Shown here: piece by piece, positions 1-8,330 of the stretch
Layout: each line of letters begins with the position of its first letter
How positions within the stretch are numbered: the first letter of the stretch is position 1
Source of the DNA: Parasutterella muris
GTDB lineage: Bacteria; Pseudomonadota; Gammaproteobacteria; Burkholderiales; Burkholderiaceae_F
Reading direction: 5' to 3'
Assembly (NCBI RefSeq): GCF_009767915.1
Contig: NZ_WSRP01000027.1
Coordinates: 1 to 41,464, forward strand
Length of the DNA stretch: 41,464 nucleotides
Notes under the pieces: model-generated
Databases searched by the model: none
Told to the model about the DNA's origin: nothing
What the model saw: the letters and a program-made list of their open reading frames with translations, nothing else
Program-made: the position numbers and the translations under genes

Positions 1-24
1 TTTTGTCTGCTCAAAAAATGATAT

Positions 25-53
25 AACCCTCTGAATTAAGAGGGTTTTGTTTC
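25..53 (+). terminator. Rho-independent terminator of an upstream gene
   Basis: An 8-bp perfect stem (AACCCTCT / AGAGGGTT, 6-nt loop) at 25-46 is followed by a T-rich tract on the plus strand. No plus-strand gene precedes it in the window, so it probably ends a transcript entering from the left edge. A shorter A/T tract on the other side means it could also work in reverse. Confidence 0.6.
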
Positions 54-116
54 ATTTTTACAAACTAAAGACGAGAATTAATCCCTCGCTCCGAGCCATC
101 GAACAGGAAGCCGGAC

Positions 117-151
117 ATGAAAAAAACTCTGTAACAGGAAGTATTACAGAG
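117..151 (-). terminator. Terminator of the flavoprotein/cytochrome operon
   Basis: CTCTGTAA (127-134) pairs perfectly with TTACAGAG (144-151) around a 9-nt loop. On the minus strand the stem is followed by a run of T (the A-run at 120-126). It lies 35 nt beyond the cytochrome stop codon, as expected for the end of the minus-strand operon. Confidence 0.75.
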
Positions 152-185
152 CTAAGTCCTACAAGGAGGGAAAAATCATCTATCT

Positions 186-527
186 TTAGGGAACCTTGTA
201 CACAAAGTTATGACAGCCGCCGCAATAGTTCACTCCGGCCTTGTGGCCTTTATGACATTCTGAGCACGGAAGCGCGCCTTCATGCTGAGCGTGAGGATTA
301 ACTTCATAGCGGCCTTCGGTTTTTTGGATCATCGCGGGATAGTCTCCGTGACAGGTCGCGCAGACATCCAGGTCTCCGGAGGTCTTGACCTTATTGTCCG
401 GAGTGTGGCAGGACTCGCATTTCATCCCGCGGGCGACATGGCGGTCAGCTAAAAATTGTCCCTGCTGAGCCTGAGCAGTCAGGCAGAAAAGAGACAGGAT
501 CATGGCGGAAAAAGCAATGAGGCGCAT
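186..527 (-). CDS. Periplasmic tetraheme cytochrome c, electron donor to flavoprotein reductase
   Basis: This is a small secreted multiheme cytochrome of 113 aa. A Sec signal peptide (about residues 1-20, ending AQA) is followed by four CxxCH heme-attachment motifs: CESCH at 37-41, CATCH at 56-60, CSECH at 88-92 and CGGCH at 102-106. The size and heme count match the tetraheme domain of flavocytochrome c fumarate reductases (Shewanella Fcc3 type). In that family the heme domain passes electrons from a membrane quinol dehydrogenase to the flavin domain. Here it is a separate polypeptide, encoded last in the operon behind two flavoproteins. An AAGGA ribosome site lies 9 nt before the ATG. Its role as periplasmic electron carrier is inferred from family and context. 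No CymA/NapC-like membrane partner is present in the window. Confidence 0.9.
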   Translation of the reverse strand: MRLIAFSAMILSLFCLTAQAQQGQFLADRHVARGMKCESCHTPDNKVKTSGDLDVCATCHGDYPAMIQKTEGRYEVNPHAQHEGALPCSECHKGHKAGVNYCGGCHNFVYKVP

Positions 528-548
528 ATTCTTTTTATCCTTGTTTAG

Positions 549-573
549 AGCCTCGGGCTATTCGCCCGAGGCT
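549..573 (-). promoter_or_regulatory. Intercistronic stem-loop between flavoprotein and cytochrome genes
   Basis: A perfect 10-bp stem (arms 549-558 and 564-573, mostly G/C) with a 5-nt loop lies between the flavoprotein stop (590) and the cytochrome ribosome site. No T-run follows on the minus strand, so it is not a classical terminator. It may stabilise the upstream mRNA or set the ratio of flavoprotein to cytochrome. Confidence 0.5.
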
Positions 574-589
574 TGATTACAGCTGCGTA

Positions 590-2308
590 TTACAGAGTGG
601 TGTCCGGAAGTCCGGCAACATTCTTACCGACGTGACGGCCGTAAACCAGACATTCTGTCAGGTTGCCGCCGCCCTGATAAACGAACTTCAGTGCGGAAGC
701 GATTTCACCGACGCTGTAGAGGCGCGGAATCGGTGTGCCGTCCCAGGCCAGAACGCGTCTGTCGCCGTCAGCAAGAAGACCGCCCTTAGTGTTCGGGCCG
801 CCGGCAACAAGCGGCATCGCATAGAAGGGACCCTGCTCGATCTTGCCAAGCGTTGCGGGTCTGCGGCCAAAGTCGGCGTCCTTCTTGTCGTCGCAGAACT
901 TGTTGAACTTCGTGACTGTCGTGGTCAGATTTTCAGGGACCATGCGGCCTTTGTTTTCCGGATGGTTCTTGATGAGATTGGCGAGTTCCTCAATGCTGTT
1001 GGCTTTGAGAATCAGACCGGAAGCGATCGGTTTTTCATTCTTTTCGTCCCAGTCAACCAGACCGTAGCCGACAACGGAGATACCCAGGCCGACGAGCGGT
1101 TTGGAAGCGCGCAGTTTTTCATCGAAAATCATCCAGGACGGAGTTCTCGGATAGGACAGAGAGTTAATGTCGAAGTGAACCGCGGCTTTGTAGAAGAAGT
1201 AGCGGCTCGGATTGTCCGTCACCTTGGTTTCAGCTTCATAACGATTGCCGTAGTTGTCAACCACGATGGAGTTGGCGGAACCCACAGCCGGAGTAATGGA
1301 GCCAAGACGCATGCCGTTACAGCGAACCTGAGTCGGAACGATCACGCGGGCAGCGGACTTGCCTGCTTTCTGCAGACCGGCACCTGCGGCCATACCCATA
1401 GCGATACCGTCGCCGGTGTTGGATGTCGTACCGTAGAAAGCCCAGCCGTCAACGCCCGGACCTTCAAGGAAAGCCTGACGCATCGGTTTGCTGTATTCGT
1501 AGCCGCCGGAGCAGAGAACGACCGCTTTCTTGCCGCGGTAGAAGACCGGTTTGCCGTTATGCATGGCTTTAACGCCGACCACTTCGCCTTTGGCGTTCTT
1601 GAGCAGTTCAACAGCGGGAGTTTCCCAAACAACCTGAATCTTGTCGCCCTGCTTCTTGACGCCTTCTTCCAGGCAGCGCCAGAAAGCTTCGCCGGAGCTG
1701 GTTTCTTCTTTCGGGCTGTCAACCGACTTCTGATTGAAGTTCTTCATGCGCTTTGTATATGTAGCACGATAGGCATTGTATTTGCACTCTTTAGCGCCGG
1801 GGAAATTTGGGAAAGAAGCCTTGTTGAAACCGGGCTGGCTGCCGCCGATAAAGGCCGGATCAAGAGACTGGAGGAAGTCCAGGTTCGAGGGAGAAAGATC
1901 AGCCCAGATCTGAGCCAGAACTTCAGAGTATTCAGGGATTTCGCCTTCTTCTTTCCAGTCAATGTTTTCACCGGAGAACATCGCCTGAGCGTAATCCTTC
2001 AGAGCTTTCGGATCACCATCTTTGAACGGGCAGTGGAAGATACCGCCGGACATGCGGGTGTTGCTCAGATGATGGTTCTGGGGGTTCTTTTCCAGAATGA
2101 TAACTTTAGCGCCGTTCTGAGCGGCAACGATACCGGTAGTCGCACCGGCGCCGCCAAAGCCGACAACTACGACATCGGCTTCACCGTCCCATTTTGCGGG
2201 AAGGTTGGCTGCGGGTGCGGCAAACGCAGGCGCGACAGCGGCAGCTGCAGCACCGGCTACGGCACCTTTCATAAAGGAACGACGGGAAGCGGTGATGGAT
2301 TTTGTCAT
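590..2308 (-). CDS. Tat-exported FAD-dependent reductase, fumarate reductase / KstD-like flavoprotein
   Basis: The mature protein is a FAD-binding_2 flavoprotein. The start at 2308 (572 aa) is preferred over an upstream in-frame start because AAGGAG sits 6 nt before it and the protein then begins with a clean twin-arginine signal (SRRSFMKG at 8-15, followed by an Ala-rich h-region). The Rossmann dinucleotide fold follows (VVVVGFGGAG about 46-55, acidic LEKN at 72-75). The C-terminal half keeps the family's GGL...D...RVL and PIP-LYSVGE blocks. It carries GPNTKGGL where fumarate reductases have HHTMGGL, and YQGGGN where they have HGxNRLGGN. That resembles the ketosteroid-dehydrogenase-like branch, so the substrate is probably not fumarate and is unknown. 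It is followed by the tetraheme cytochrome gene, its likely electron donor. Confidence 0.85.
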   Translation of the reverse strand: MTKSITASRRSFMKGAVAGAAAAAVAPAFAAPAANLPAKWDGEADVVVVGFGGAGATTGIVAAQNGAKVIILEKNPQNHHLSNTRMSGGIFHCPFKDGDPKALKDYAQAMFSGENIDWKEEGEIPEYSEVLAQIWADLSPSNLDFLQSLDPAFIGGSQPGFNKASFPNFPGAKECKYNAYRATYTKRMKNFNQKSVDSPKEETSSGEAFWRCLEEGVKKQGDKIQVVWETPAVELLKNAKGEVVGVKAMHNGKPVFYRGKKAVVLCSGGYEYSKPMRQAFLEGPGVDGWAFYGTTSNTGDGIAMGMAAGAGLQKAGKSAARVIVPTQVRCNGMRLGSITPAVGSANSIVVDNYGNRYEAETKVTDNPSRYFFYKAAVHFDINSLSYPRTPSWMIFDEKLRASKPLVGLGISVVGYGLVDWDEKNEKPIASGLILKANSIEELANLIKNHPENKGRMVPENLTTTVTKFNKFCDDKKDADFGRRPATLGKIEQGPFYAMPLVAGGPNTKGGLLADGDRRVLAWDGTPIPRLYSVGEIASALKFVYQGGGNLTECLVYGRHVGKNVAGLPDTTL

Positions 2309-2438
2309 TGATTTCTCCTTGAGATGCGTACCCAAAATGGGCCGCGATGAGAAAATTTTAGTTTTTGCGGCTGTTTTCCCTCAACAAGCAAACGGCCATT
2401 GACAGAATCAATTCAATGCAACAAAATTAAAGATTCGT
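2309..2438. other. Short intergenic gap between the two flavoprotein genes
   Basis: This 130-nt A/T-rich gap lies upstream of the Tat flavoprotein start and may hold a promoter of its own. No convincing -35/-10 pair, terminator or dyad is visible. The downstream flavoprotein and cytochrome could therefore be a separate unit or part of the kinase-regulator transcript. Confidence 0.4.
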
Positions 2439-3812
2439 TTAAGAATCCTTAAGGATCGATTCCGCGGCGATTCTTCCAAAACAAACGGCGCTGTTAATGC
2501 CGTTGCCGCCAAGTCTGTTTTTCCCGTGAAGGTTGCCGATCATCTGTCCGCAGGCATACAAACCGCTAATCGCTCGATGCGCACCGAGCACACGTGCCTT
2601 TGTGTCGATCGCGACGCCGCCGAGCGTAGTATGAATTTTAAAAAACACCCTCACGGCCCAATACGGCGGCTTGTTGAGTACGCCGCGTTCCTGAAGCTCC
2701 GCGGCTGAGGCTATCAGATGATCGGGGTTCACCTGCAGCGCCTCGGCTAGTGCTTCCAAAGTTTCGCAGCGCCATGAACGACCGCTGTAAAGCCCGCGGT
2801 AAAGACTCTTTCTGCGAGCCAAACCGATCCGCTCCACCGCATCGGAATCGGCGATCGTAAAACAGCGCCGAATATTTTTGCTGCGGTAAGCGCTAAAGAT
2901 CTCGGACCTCGGACTCGTTTCCTCCACGAATCGGTTGCCGTTCTCATCGACAAGCATCACGACGGTCGGATCATAATCAAGCCGAACCTGCTCCGAGCTT
3001 TCCTCAATACCGCCCGGAACGCATTCGATAAACTCCATATTTCTCAGATGAGCGCCAACACTTGAAGCGATATAAATCATTTCTCCTGTCGCTCCCGGAT
3101 GGCTGTCGCTCCCCATTTCAGCAAAGAGCGGAGAGGACTGAGCCAGCATCTGACGGTTCGCACCGAAACCGCCCGAGGCAAGCACGACTCCGCGGTTGGC
3201 AAAGAGCAGACGCTGCTCTCCGCGGTACGTCACGCGAACGCCAACCACCCTGCCCGTTTCATCGTCCGTTACAAGACCGGTCACCGCGGCAGAAATGCGC
3301 ATATCCACGCCCTTTCTCAGACAGGCGTTGGAGAGTACCTGCACATAGCCGGTCCCCGAAGGCTGAAGCGGCTTGTAGGAGCGTCCCCAGAGGCCTCCGT
3401 AAACCAAGTGCGGAACCGGCAAAAATTTCATACCCTGAGATTTGAGCCATTCAAGCGCGGCGCCGCAGCTTGCCGCATAGACCGAAACGACATCCTCATC
3501 CGCGTATCCCGCGGCCGATTTCAGAATTTGCTGCTTAAAAAGCTCCACACTGTCTTCTCCGCGCTTTACCGCTTCATCGGTCACCGCGTTGAAGTATCCG
3601 CCGGAATGCAGCGTATCGCCGCCAAGAAACGCCATTTTCTCAAGCAGCGTGACCTTCAGACCGTATTCCCTGCAGCTGAGCGCAGCCGTAAGACCGCCGG
3701 AGCCGCCGCCGACAACGATCACATCAGAGTACTCCTGCGGCAGGTTCCCTCTGGCCAAAGCAGAAAGCGGCAGGCACATTAAACCGGATTGCAGCAGCAG
3801 TCGCCGTTTCAT
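2439..3812 (-). CDS. Exported fumarate-reductase-like flavoprotein (flavocytochrome c flavin domain)
   Basis: This 457-aa FAD-binding_2 protein has the architecture of the flavin domain of periplasmic fumarate/urocanate-type reductases and no heme domain of its own. The N-terminus MKRRLLLQSG followed by a hydrophobic stretch to about residue 20 is an export signal, with an arginine pair that is Tat-like but not canonical. The FAD fold is at 31-58 (VIVVGGGSGG at 31-40, then LLEK at 56-59). Family active-site blocks are present: GNRFVEE, HTTLGGVAI and the C-terminal HGKNRLGGNGINSAVCFGR. Its start overlaps the response-regulator stop by 4 nt (ATGA), which implies translational coupling with the two-component genes. 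The true acceptor could be fumarate or another alpha,beta-unsaturated acid; the sequence does not decide. Confidence 0.88.
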   Translation of the reverse strand: MKRRLLLQSGLMCLPLSALARGNLPQEYSDVIVVGGGSGGLTAALSCREYGLKVTLLEKMAFLGGDTLHSGGYFNAVTDEAVKRGEDSVELFKQQILKSAAGYADEDVVSVYAASCGAALEWLKSQGMKFLPVPHLVYGGLWGRSYKPLQPSGTGYVQVLSNACLRKGVDMRISAAVTGLVTDDETGRVVGVRVTYRGEQRLLFANRGVVLASGGFGANRQMLAQSSPLFAEMGSDSHPGATGEMIYIASSVGAHLRNMEFIECVPGGIEESSEQVRLDYDPTVVMLVDENGNRFVEETSPRSEIFSAYRSKNIRRCFTIADSDAVERIGLARRKSLYRGLYSGRSWRCETLEALAEALQVNPDHLIASAAELQERGVLNKPPYWAVRVFFKIHTTLGGVAIDTKARVLGAHRAISGLYACGQMIGNLHGKNRLGGNGINSAVCFGRIAAESILKDS

Positions 3813-4435
3813 AAGAGACCCTTGTAATGATCCAGATCATGCAGAAACGCTGCCAGCTCAGCGGCGTTTTCCACTTCAAGTTTGTCGTAAACACTCGCTC
3901 TCTGTGAGCGGACCGTACGCTCGGAAATTCCTCTTACCTCGGCTATGACCTGATTCGTGAGTCCCTTGGCAACCATTTGGGCGTTTTCTTTCTCGGCTTC
4001 CGTCAGCTGATTCCACTGCTGCATCAGCGCTCGTCCGAAAGCCTGATCTTTACGATTGGAAATATTGAGCTTGATCGCCGATTCAATTTCTTCAAGCAGC
4101 GTTTCAAGTTTGGGCGGCTTAACGAGGAAGTTTTTTGCGCCTTTATGCACCGCCTGAACCGCCATCTCAATGTCTCCGTGCGCAGATAGGAAAATAATCG
4201 GAAGATCGATTTTGCGCCGAATCATTTCGTCCTGCAGCTCCAGCCCCGACATGTTCGGCATACGAACGTCCAGCACCAGACAGCCGTCAATCCTGTTGTC
4301 GTCGTTTTCTAAAAATTCGGCCGCGCTGCTGTAGCAGACAACTTTGAGTCCTGCCATCTTTAAAAACATGGACTGTGCCGTCAGAACGGTCGCGTCATCA
4401 TCCACTAGCCTAACAATAGGTTCACTGCGCATCAT
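3809..4435 (-). CDS. Response regulator, FixJ/TtrR-like (REC plus LuxR-type HTH)
   Basis: A 208-aa two-domain regulator. The receiver domain (about 7-120) has the acidic pocket VDDD at 11-14, the phospho-acceptor Asp56 in LVLDVRMP, and the conserved Lys in FLVKPP. After a linker, a LuxR/NarL-type helix-turn-helix spans about 145-205, with GLTNQVIAEVRGISERTV as its recognition segment. It overlaps the kinase gene by 4 nt upstream and the fumarate-reductase-like gene by 4 nt downstream, so the three should be co-translated. The natural target is the neighbouring flavoprotein/cytochrome operon. The pairing resembles TtrS/TtrR of tetrathionate respiration, but no ttrABC genes are nearby, so that name is not used. 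Confidence 0.9.
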   Translation of the reverse strand: MMRSEPIVRLVDDDATVLTAQSMFLKMAGLKVVCYSSAAEFLENDDNRIDGCLVLDVRMPNMSGLELQDEMIRRKIDLPIIFLSAHGDIEMAVQAVHKGAKNFLVKPPKLETLLEEIESAIKLNISNRKDQAFGRALMQQWNQLTEAEKENAQMVAKGLTNQVIAEVRGISERTVRSQRASVYDKLEVENAAELAAFLHDLDHYKGLL

Positions 4436-6180
4436 TCTTTCCTGTACTTTGAAAGCAGGAGAACCGCTTCGAGCCCTCCGCCTTTAACTTTTCTAAATTC
4501 CAAGTGCCCACCGTTGGACTCTGCCATTGCGGATGCAATCGCCAAACCCCAGCCCAGTCCGTCCTCTTTCGAGCTGTAGCCGATCTGTCCGATCTTTAAG
4601 AAATCTTCATCTGATATCTCGGGACCGTTGTCAATCACGGAAAGGCGCCAGCGTTCAGGCTCCTCCTCGACTTTGATGAGGATCTTCGGACGCCTGACCG
4701 CAGAAGCCGCGGCTGACGCATTCTTGATGAAATTCACGACAATGAATTCAATTTCAAACGGATCCGCCTGAATTTCACAGCCCTTTTTAACTGTGCTGAC
4801 GATTTTTATATCTCTGCTGTAGCGCAGAACGCGGTCGACAATGTCTTTCAGATCGCACACCTCAACCGTTTTCTTTCGCGCCTTAGCGTAACTGCGGACG
4901 TGTTCGATAATGCCTGAAGAGCGCTCAACCTCGGATTGAATCGCATCAATGATTTCCTTGGCCGGCCCCTCGAGCATGCCTTTTCTGCGCAGAAACATGA
5001 CGAGGCTTCCGGCATAGTAGGAGATATTCGTGATCGGCTGCTTGATTTCATGCGCGAACATACTTGAGAGCTGCGACACAATGCTCATGCGCTCCATCGA
5101 ATCTACTTTGATCTTATTTTCCTGAGCTTCCCTATGGAAACGTTCCATTTCAACGAGCGCATACCGAAGCTGAGCCGTTCGCTTTTTCACCAGCCAGTTG
5201 ATGTAGATGCTATGTAAAACCCAAAGTGCAAGCAGCAGAAAACCGATCAGCAGAGGATAGCGATAGTGGGCAAGAAACGCGTCTAAAGACCAGATGCTGA
5301 CCGGCTTAAAAGGACCGATTTCCAGCTTGCGCAAAAGCTGATAAGTCGGCACGAAATCATTGGCGACCGTCCACTGGAAATCCTGACCTTCGTCAGGCAT
5401 CGTGAGCAGCGCGACTGCCACTTTGCGGGAAATACTCGAAGGAACCCCGGGCAGCGAAGAAAACACCGCATCCGGGTACAAGTCCGTGCTTTTTGCGCAC
5501 CCGAGATGACTCTTGGATTCATTCAGCACTCTAAACTCGCCCGGGCGCACTGCGCCTGAAATAATCAGATTTTCTAATTCACAGGCCGCGAGCACGCCGA
5601 TTTCCGCGGCTTCAGCCCGAATGAGCGCGACCACGTCCGGATATAAGTGATGGGACTCCACCACGCGCCGGAAAAATTTCTCCGGATTGCCAAAGCGCGC
5701 AAGCTCCCCTTTTGCGATGAGCCAACCGGGAAAACTGTCGGCGGAAGTGACCGCGACCACCTTTCCCTTGGCGTCGGAAAGCTCCTTGATCTCACTGCTC
5801 GTCGGAACAATAAAAGCGGAAGCGACTGTATGACTGACGTCAGGCGAGGACTTAGGTTCACGCGTTGCAACCTGATGCGCGCCCTTGGATTCCATCAGCG
5901 ACACGTAAGTCGAAGCCGAAGAAACAATAAAGCCCGGCTCAAATTTCCTGATATCTTCGTCCACGCGTTCCGGATTAATTTCAACGATTCGGAAATCAAA
6001 TTCGGGCAGAGACTTAATCAGATGATCAATCGTCGGAGAGTAGGTATAAATATAAAAATCCGGAGCGAACGTATCGATCAGACCGATCGTCACGCTCGGT
6101 TTTGCACATGCGTCAGCTGCTGCGGCAAGCATAAAGACCGCCGCAAGGACAAAAGTTTTTATGGTTTTTATCGCTGGCAA
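4432..6180 (-). CDS. Membrane sensor histidine kinase with PhnD-like periplasmic ligand domain
   Basis: A 582-aa sensor kinase. A signal peptide (about 1-26) is followed by a roughly 280-residue periplasmic domain. It resembles phosphonate/thiamine-type substrate-binding proteins, as in the tetrathionate sensor TtrS (IGLIDTFAPDFYIYTYSPT near the N-terminus). One transmembrane helix follows at about 309-331. The HisKA box FAHEIKQP contains His377. The HATPase domain shows the N-box (NFIKNAS, about 487) and glycine-rich boxes (DNGPEI; GLGWGLAIASAM). The start is a TTG at 6178-6180 with GGAG 6-8 nt upstream; no ATG fits as well. It probably binds a small periplasmic ligand and activates the downstream regulator to induce the reductase genes. 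The ligand cannot be read from the sequence. Confidence 0.9.
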   Translation of the reverse strand: MPAIKTIKTFVLAAVFMLAAAADACAKPSVTIGLIDTFAPDFYIYTYSPTIDHLIKSLPEFDFRIVEINPERVDEDIRKFEPGFIVSSASTYVSLMESKGAHQVATREPKSSPDVSHTVASAFIVPTSSEIKELSDAKGKVVAVTSADSFPGWLIAKGELARFGNPEKFFRRVVESHHLYPDVVALIRAEAAEIGVLAACELENLIISGAVRPGEFRVLNESKSHLGCAKSTDLYPDAVFSSLPGVPSSISRKVAVALLTMPDEGQDFQWTVANDFVPTYQLLRKLEIGPFKPVSIWSLDAFLAHYRYPLLIGFLLLALWVLHSIYINWLVKKRTAQLRYALVEMERFHREAQENKIKVDSMERMSIVSQLSSMFAHEIKQPITNISYYAGSLVMFLRRKGMLEGPAKEIIDAIQSEVERSSGIIEHVRSYAKARKKTVEVCDLKDIVDRVLRYSRDIKIVSTVKKGCEIQADPFEIEFIVVNFIKNASAAASAVRRPKILIKVEEEPERWRLSVIDNGPEISDEDFLKIGQIGYSSKEDGLGWGLAIASAMAESNGGHLEFRKVKGGGLEAVLLLSKYRKE

Positions 6181-6239
6181 AATATTCTCCGATTGAAAAA
6201 TATTCTAGCCAGCCGAGCAGGACTTTAGTATTGATAAAA

Positions 6240-6272
6240 ACGTTAAAAAGAAAAGGAGGCCGAAGCCTCCTT
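6240..6272 (-). terminator. Terminator after purF
   Basis: AAGGAGGC (6253-6260) pairs with GCCTCCTT (6265-6272) around a CGAA (minus strand TTCG) tetraloop. On the minus strand it is followed by TTTTCTTTTT. It lies 15 nt past the purF stop, a strong intrinsic terminator that separates purF from the kinase operon. Confidence 0.9.
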
Positions 6273-6286
6273 CTGCAGTCTCGGAC

Positions 6287-7786
6287 TTAGTCTTCCGACT
6301 CCGCTTTTTTCTTCTGCTGTTTGCTTTCGAGTCTTTCTCGCTCGAGTTCAGCGATATATTCGGGTGTTACATCACCTGTAACGTATTTCCCGTCAAAGCA
6401 CGAGCAGTCAAACGCCTTGATATTCGGGTTAAAGTGCCCGACGGCATCAATCATCCCTTCGAGCGTTTGGTAGACCAGCGCGTCAGCGCCGATTTCCATA
6501 CGAATCTCTTCGGTCGGACGATTGTCGCCTGCGATCAGCTCCGAAGAAGTCGGCATATCAATGCCGTAAACGTTCGGATAGCGGACGGGAGGCGCGCCGG
6601 AGGCGATAAAGACTTTTCTTGCGCCGCTCTGGCGAGCCATACGGACAATTTCCGTAATCGTGGTGCCGCGAACGATCGAGTCGTCAACGAGCAGGACGTT
6701 CTTGCCGACAAACTCCACCTTCATGGCGTTCAGCTTCTGACGAACGCTCTTTTTGCGGATCGCCTGACCGGGCATGATGAAGGTTCTGCCGACATAACGG
6801 TTCTTAATGAAACCTTCGCGGTATTCCAAACCGAGGGCCTTAGCAAGCTGAGCCGCGGCAGGACGGGAGGAATCGGGAATCGGCATTACGACATCAATAT
6901 CCTCAAGAGGAATCTGCTTTTTGATTTCCTTGCCGAGGTTTTCGCCTAAACGAAGACGCGCGTCATAAACCGGAATTCCGTCGAGAACGGAATCAGGACG
7001 AGCGAGATAGACGTACTCAAAAATGCAGGGATTCAGTTCTGCCTTTTCCGCGCACTGACGCTTATGGATCTTTCCAAGCTCGTCCACCCAAACCGCTTCG
7101 CCGGGCGCCACGTCGCCAAGCAGCGTGAATTCGCTGCCTTCAAGCACGACGGATTCACTTGCGAACATGTATTCGGTCGTACCGTCTTCGGCGATGTTCG
7201 AGCCGATGCACAGAGGACGAATGCCGTGCGGATCGCGGAAGGCGATCATGCCGTGACCGGCAATGCAGGCGACCACTGCGTAGGAACCTTTAAGGCGTTT
7301 GTGCATGCTTGCCACCGCGCCAAAGAGTGCGTCTTCTGTCAGGTGGTTGCCCTGAGTCGTGTTCTGCAGTTCATTGGCAAACACGTTGAGAAGCACTTCA
7401 GAGTCGCTTGTGGTATTGATGTGACGGCGATCGAGCTCATAAAGCTCTTTGGCAAGCTCTTTCGCATTCGTCAGATTACCGTTATGCGCGAGCACGATTC
7501 CGTAAGGCGCGTTGACATAGAAAGGCTGAGACTCTTTGTTGCTTGAAGCGTTGCCCTGCGTCGGGTAACGGACCTGGCCGATACCGCAGTTGCCAAGCAG
7601 ATCCCGCATGTTTCGGGTTCTGAACACGTCCCGCACCAGTCCCATGCCCTTATGCATATGGAAGGTCCGATTTTCCACGGTACAAATACCGGCCGCGTCC
7701 TGACCCCGATGCTGAAGCAGCAGCAGTGCGTCATAGAGACGCTGGTTCACAGGACCGGACGCGTACAGTGCCACGATTCCACACAT
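6287..7786 (-). CDS. purF: Amidophosphoribosyltransferase (first step of de novo purine synthesis)
   Basis: PurF makes 5-phosphoribosylamine from PRPP and glutamine in the cytoplasm. The protein (499 aa, normal length) starts MCGIVALY, so Cys2 is the N-terminal glutaminase nucleophile after Met removal. The class II glutaminase domain includes LQHRGQDAAGI and HNGNLTN. The C-terminal phosphoribosyltransferase domain has the PRPP-binding loop VLLVDDSIVRGTT (about 365-377). It is last in a minus-strand cluster with SPOR and cvpA, the classical cvpA-purF arrangement, with a 27-nt gap to cvpA and a strong terminator beyond. Confidence 0.98.
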   Translation of the reverse strand: MCGIVALYASGPVNQRLYDALLLLQHRGQDAAGICTVENRTFHMHKGMGLVRDVFRTRNMRDLLGNCGIGQVRYPTQGNASSNKESQPFYVNAPYGIVLAHNGNLTNAKELAKELYELDRRHINTTSDSEVLLNVFANELQNTTQGNHLTEDALFGAVASMHKRLKGSYAVVACIAGHGMIAFRDPHGIRPLCIGSNIAEDGTTEYMFASESVVLEGSEFTLLGDVAPGEAVWVDELGKIHKRQCAEKAELNPCIFEYVYLARPDSVLDGIPVYDARLRLGENLGKEIKKQIPLEDIDVVMPIPDSSRPAAAQLAKALGLEYREGFIKNRYVGRTFIMPGQAIRKKSVRQKLNAMKVEFVGKNVLLVDDSIVRGTTITEIVRMARQSGARKVFIASGAPPVRYPNVYGIDMPTSSELIAGDNRPTEEIRMEIGADALVYQTLEGMIDAVGHFNPNIKAFDCSCFDGKYVTGDVTPEYIAELERERLESKQQKKKAESED

Positions 7787-7813
7787 TGTCTTATCTCCAA
7801 AGGATTAAAAATA

Positions 7814-8329
7814 TTATTCTTTACGCCAATCCAAAAGGCTCTGAGGAATATAAGGAGAGAACCACACGATCCCCTTTTCCGCTACGGGCACCAGAGCAGA
7901 ATTTTTCCACCACGGCTGTGTCGAAAGAAAATGCGACGTGCCGCCGATGAAAACCAAAAGACCGACAATCAGTACCCCGCGAAGAAAACCAAACAGGCAG
8001 CCGAGCAGACGGTCCTCTGCTCCAATCGAAATGGACGCTAATAAATTACGAATTATTTTACCGATTAAGCCAGATACAAAAACGCATCCGATCACAATCA
8101 GGATCACCGAGACAAAAGTACGGACCATCAGACCCATATGGTTCTGGAAAGGAAGCACCTCAGCAAGCGCGGCCGAATAGTAGATCGAGATAAAGAACGC
8201 AGCGATCCAGCCGACAAGAGCGAATATCTCTCTGACCATTCCTCGGCTGACGCCAAGGAGTGTCGAGATCACAATGATGATGACAAACAGCCAGTCGAGT
8301 TCGCCAAGACCAAGGGAAGAAAAATCCAC
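7814..8329 (-). CDS. cvpA: CvpA family inner-membrane protein
   Basis: This 171-aa integral membrane protein has four predicted hydrophobic segments: about 14-30, 31-52, 66-88 and 104-123. It carries the family pattern at its start (LDWLFVIIIVISTLLGVSRGMVREIF, here about 13-38) and the GxxDRLLGxxFGFLRG block near 102-117. The family was named for colicin V production and is linked to envelope homeostasis; its molecular function is poorly defined. It sits directly upstream of purF, as in many proteobacteria, and 1 nt downstream of the SPOR gene, so the genes are almost certainly cotranscribed. Confidence 0.93.
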   Translation of the reverse strand: MDFSSLGLGELDWLFVIIIVISTLLGVSRGMVREIFALVGWIAAFFISIYYSAALAEVLPFQNHMGLMVRTFVSVILIVIGCVFVSGLIGKIIRNLLASISIGAEDRLLGCLFGFLRGVLIVGLLVFIGGTSHFLSTQPWWKNSALVPVAEKGIVWFSPYIPQSLLDWRKE

Positions 8330-8330
8330 T

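Noticed and set aside
632-2311. Long 559-codon plus-strand open frame
   Set aside because: It is the antisense shadow of the Tat flavoprotein gene, which has clear family motifs, a ribosome site and a signal peptide on the minus strand.
3809-6180. Naming the two-component pair ttrS/ttrR
   Set aside because: The architecture is TtrSR-like, but there are no tetrathionate reductase genes. The adjacent genes are flavoprotein reductases, so the symbol would mislead.
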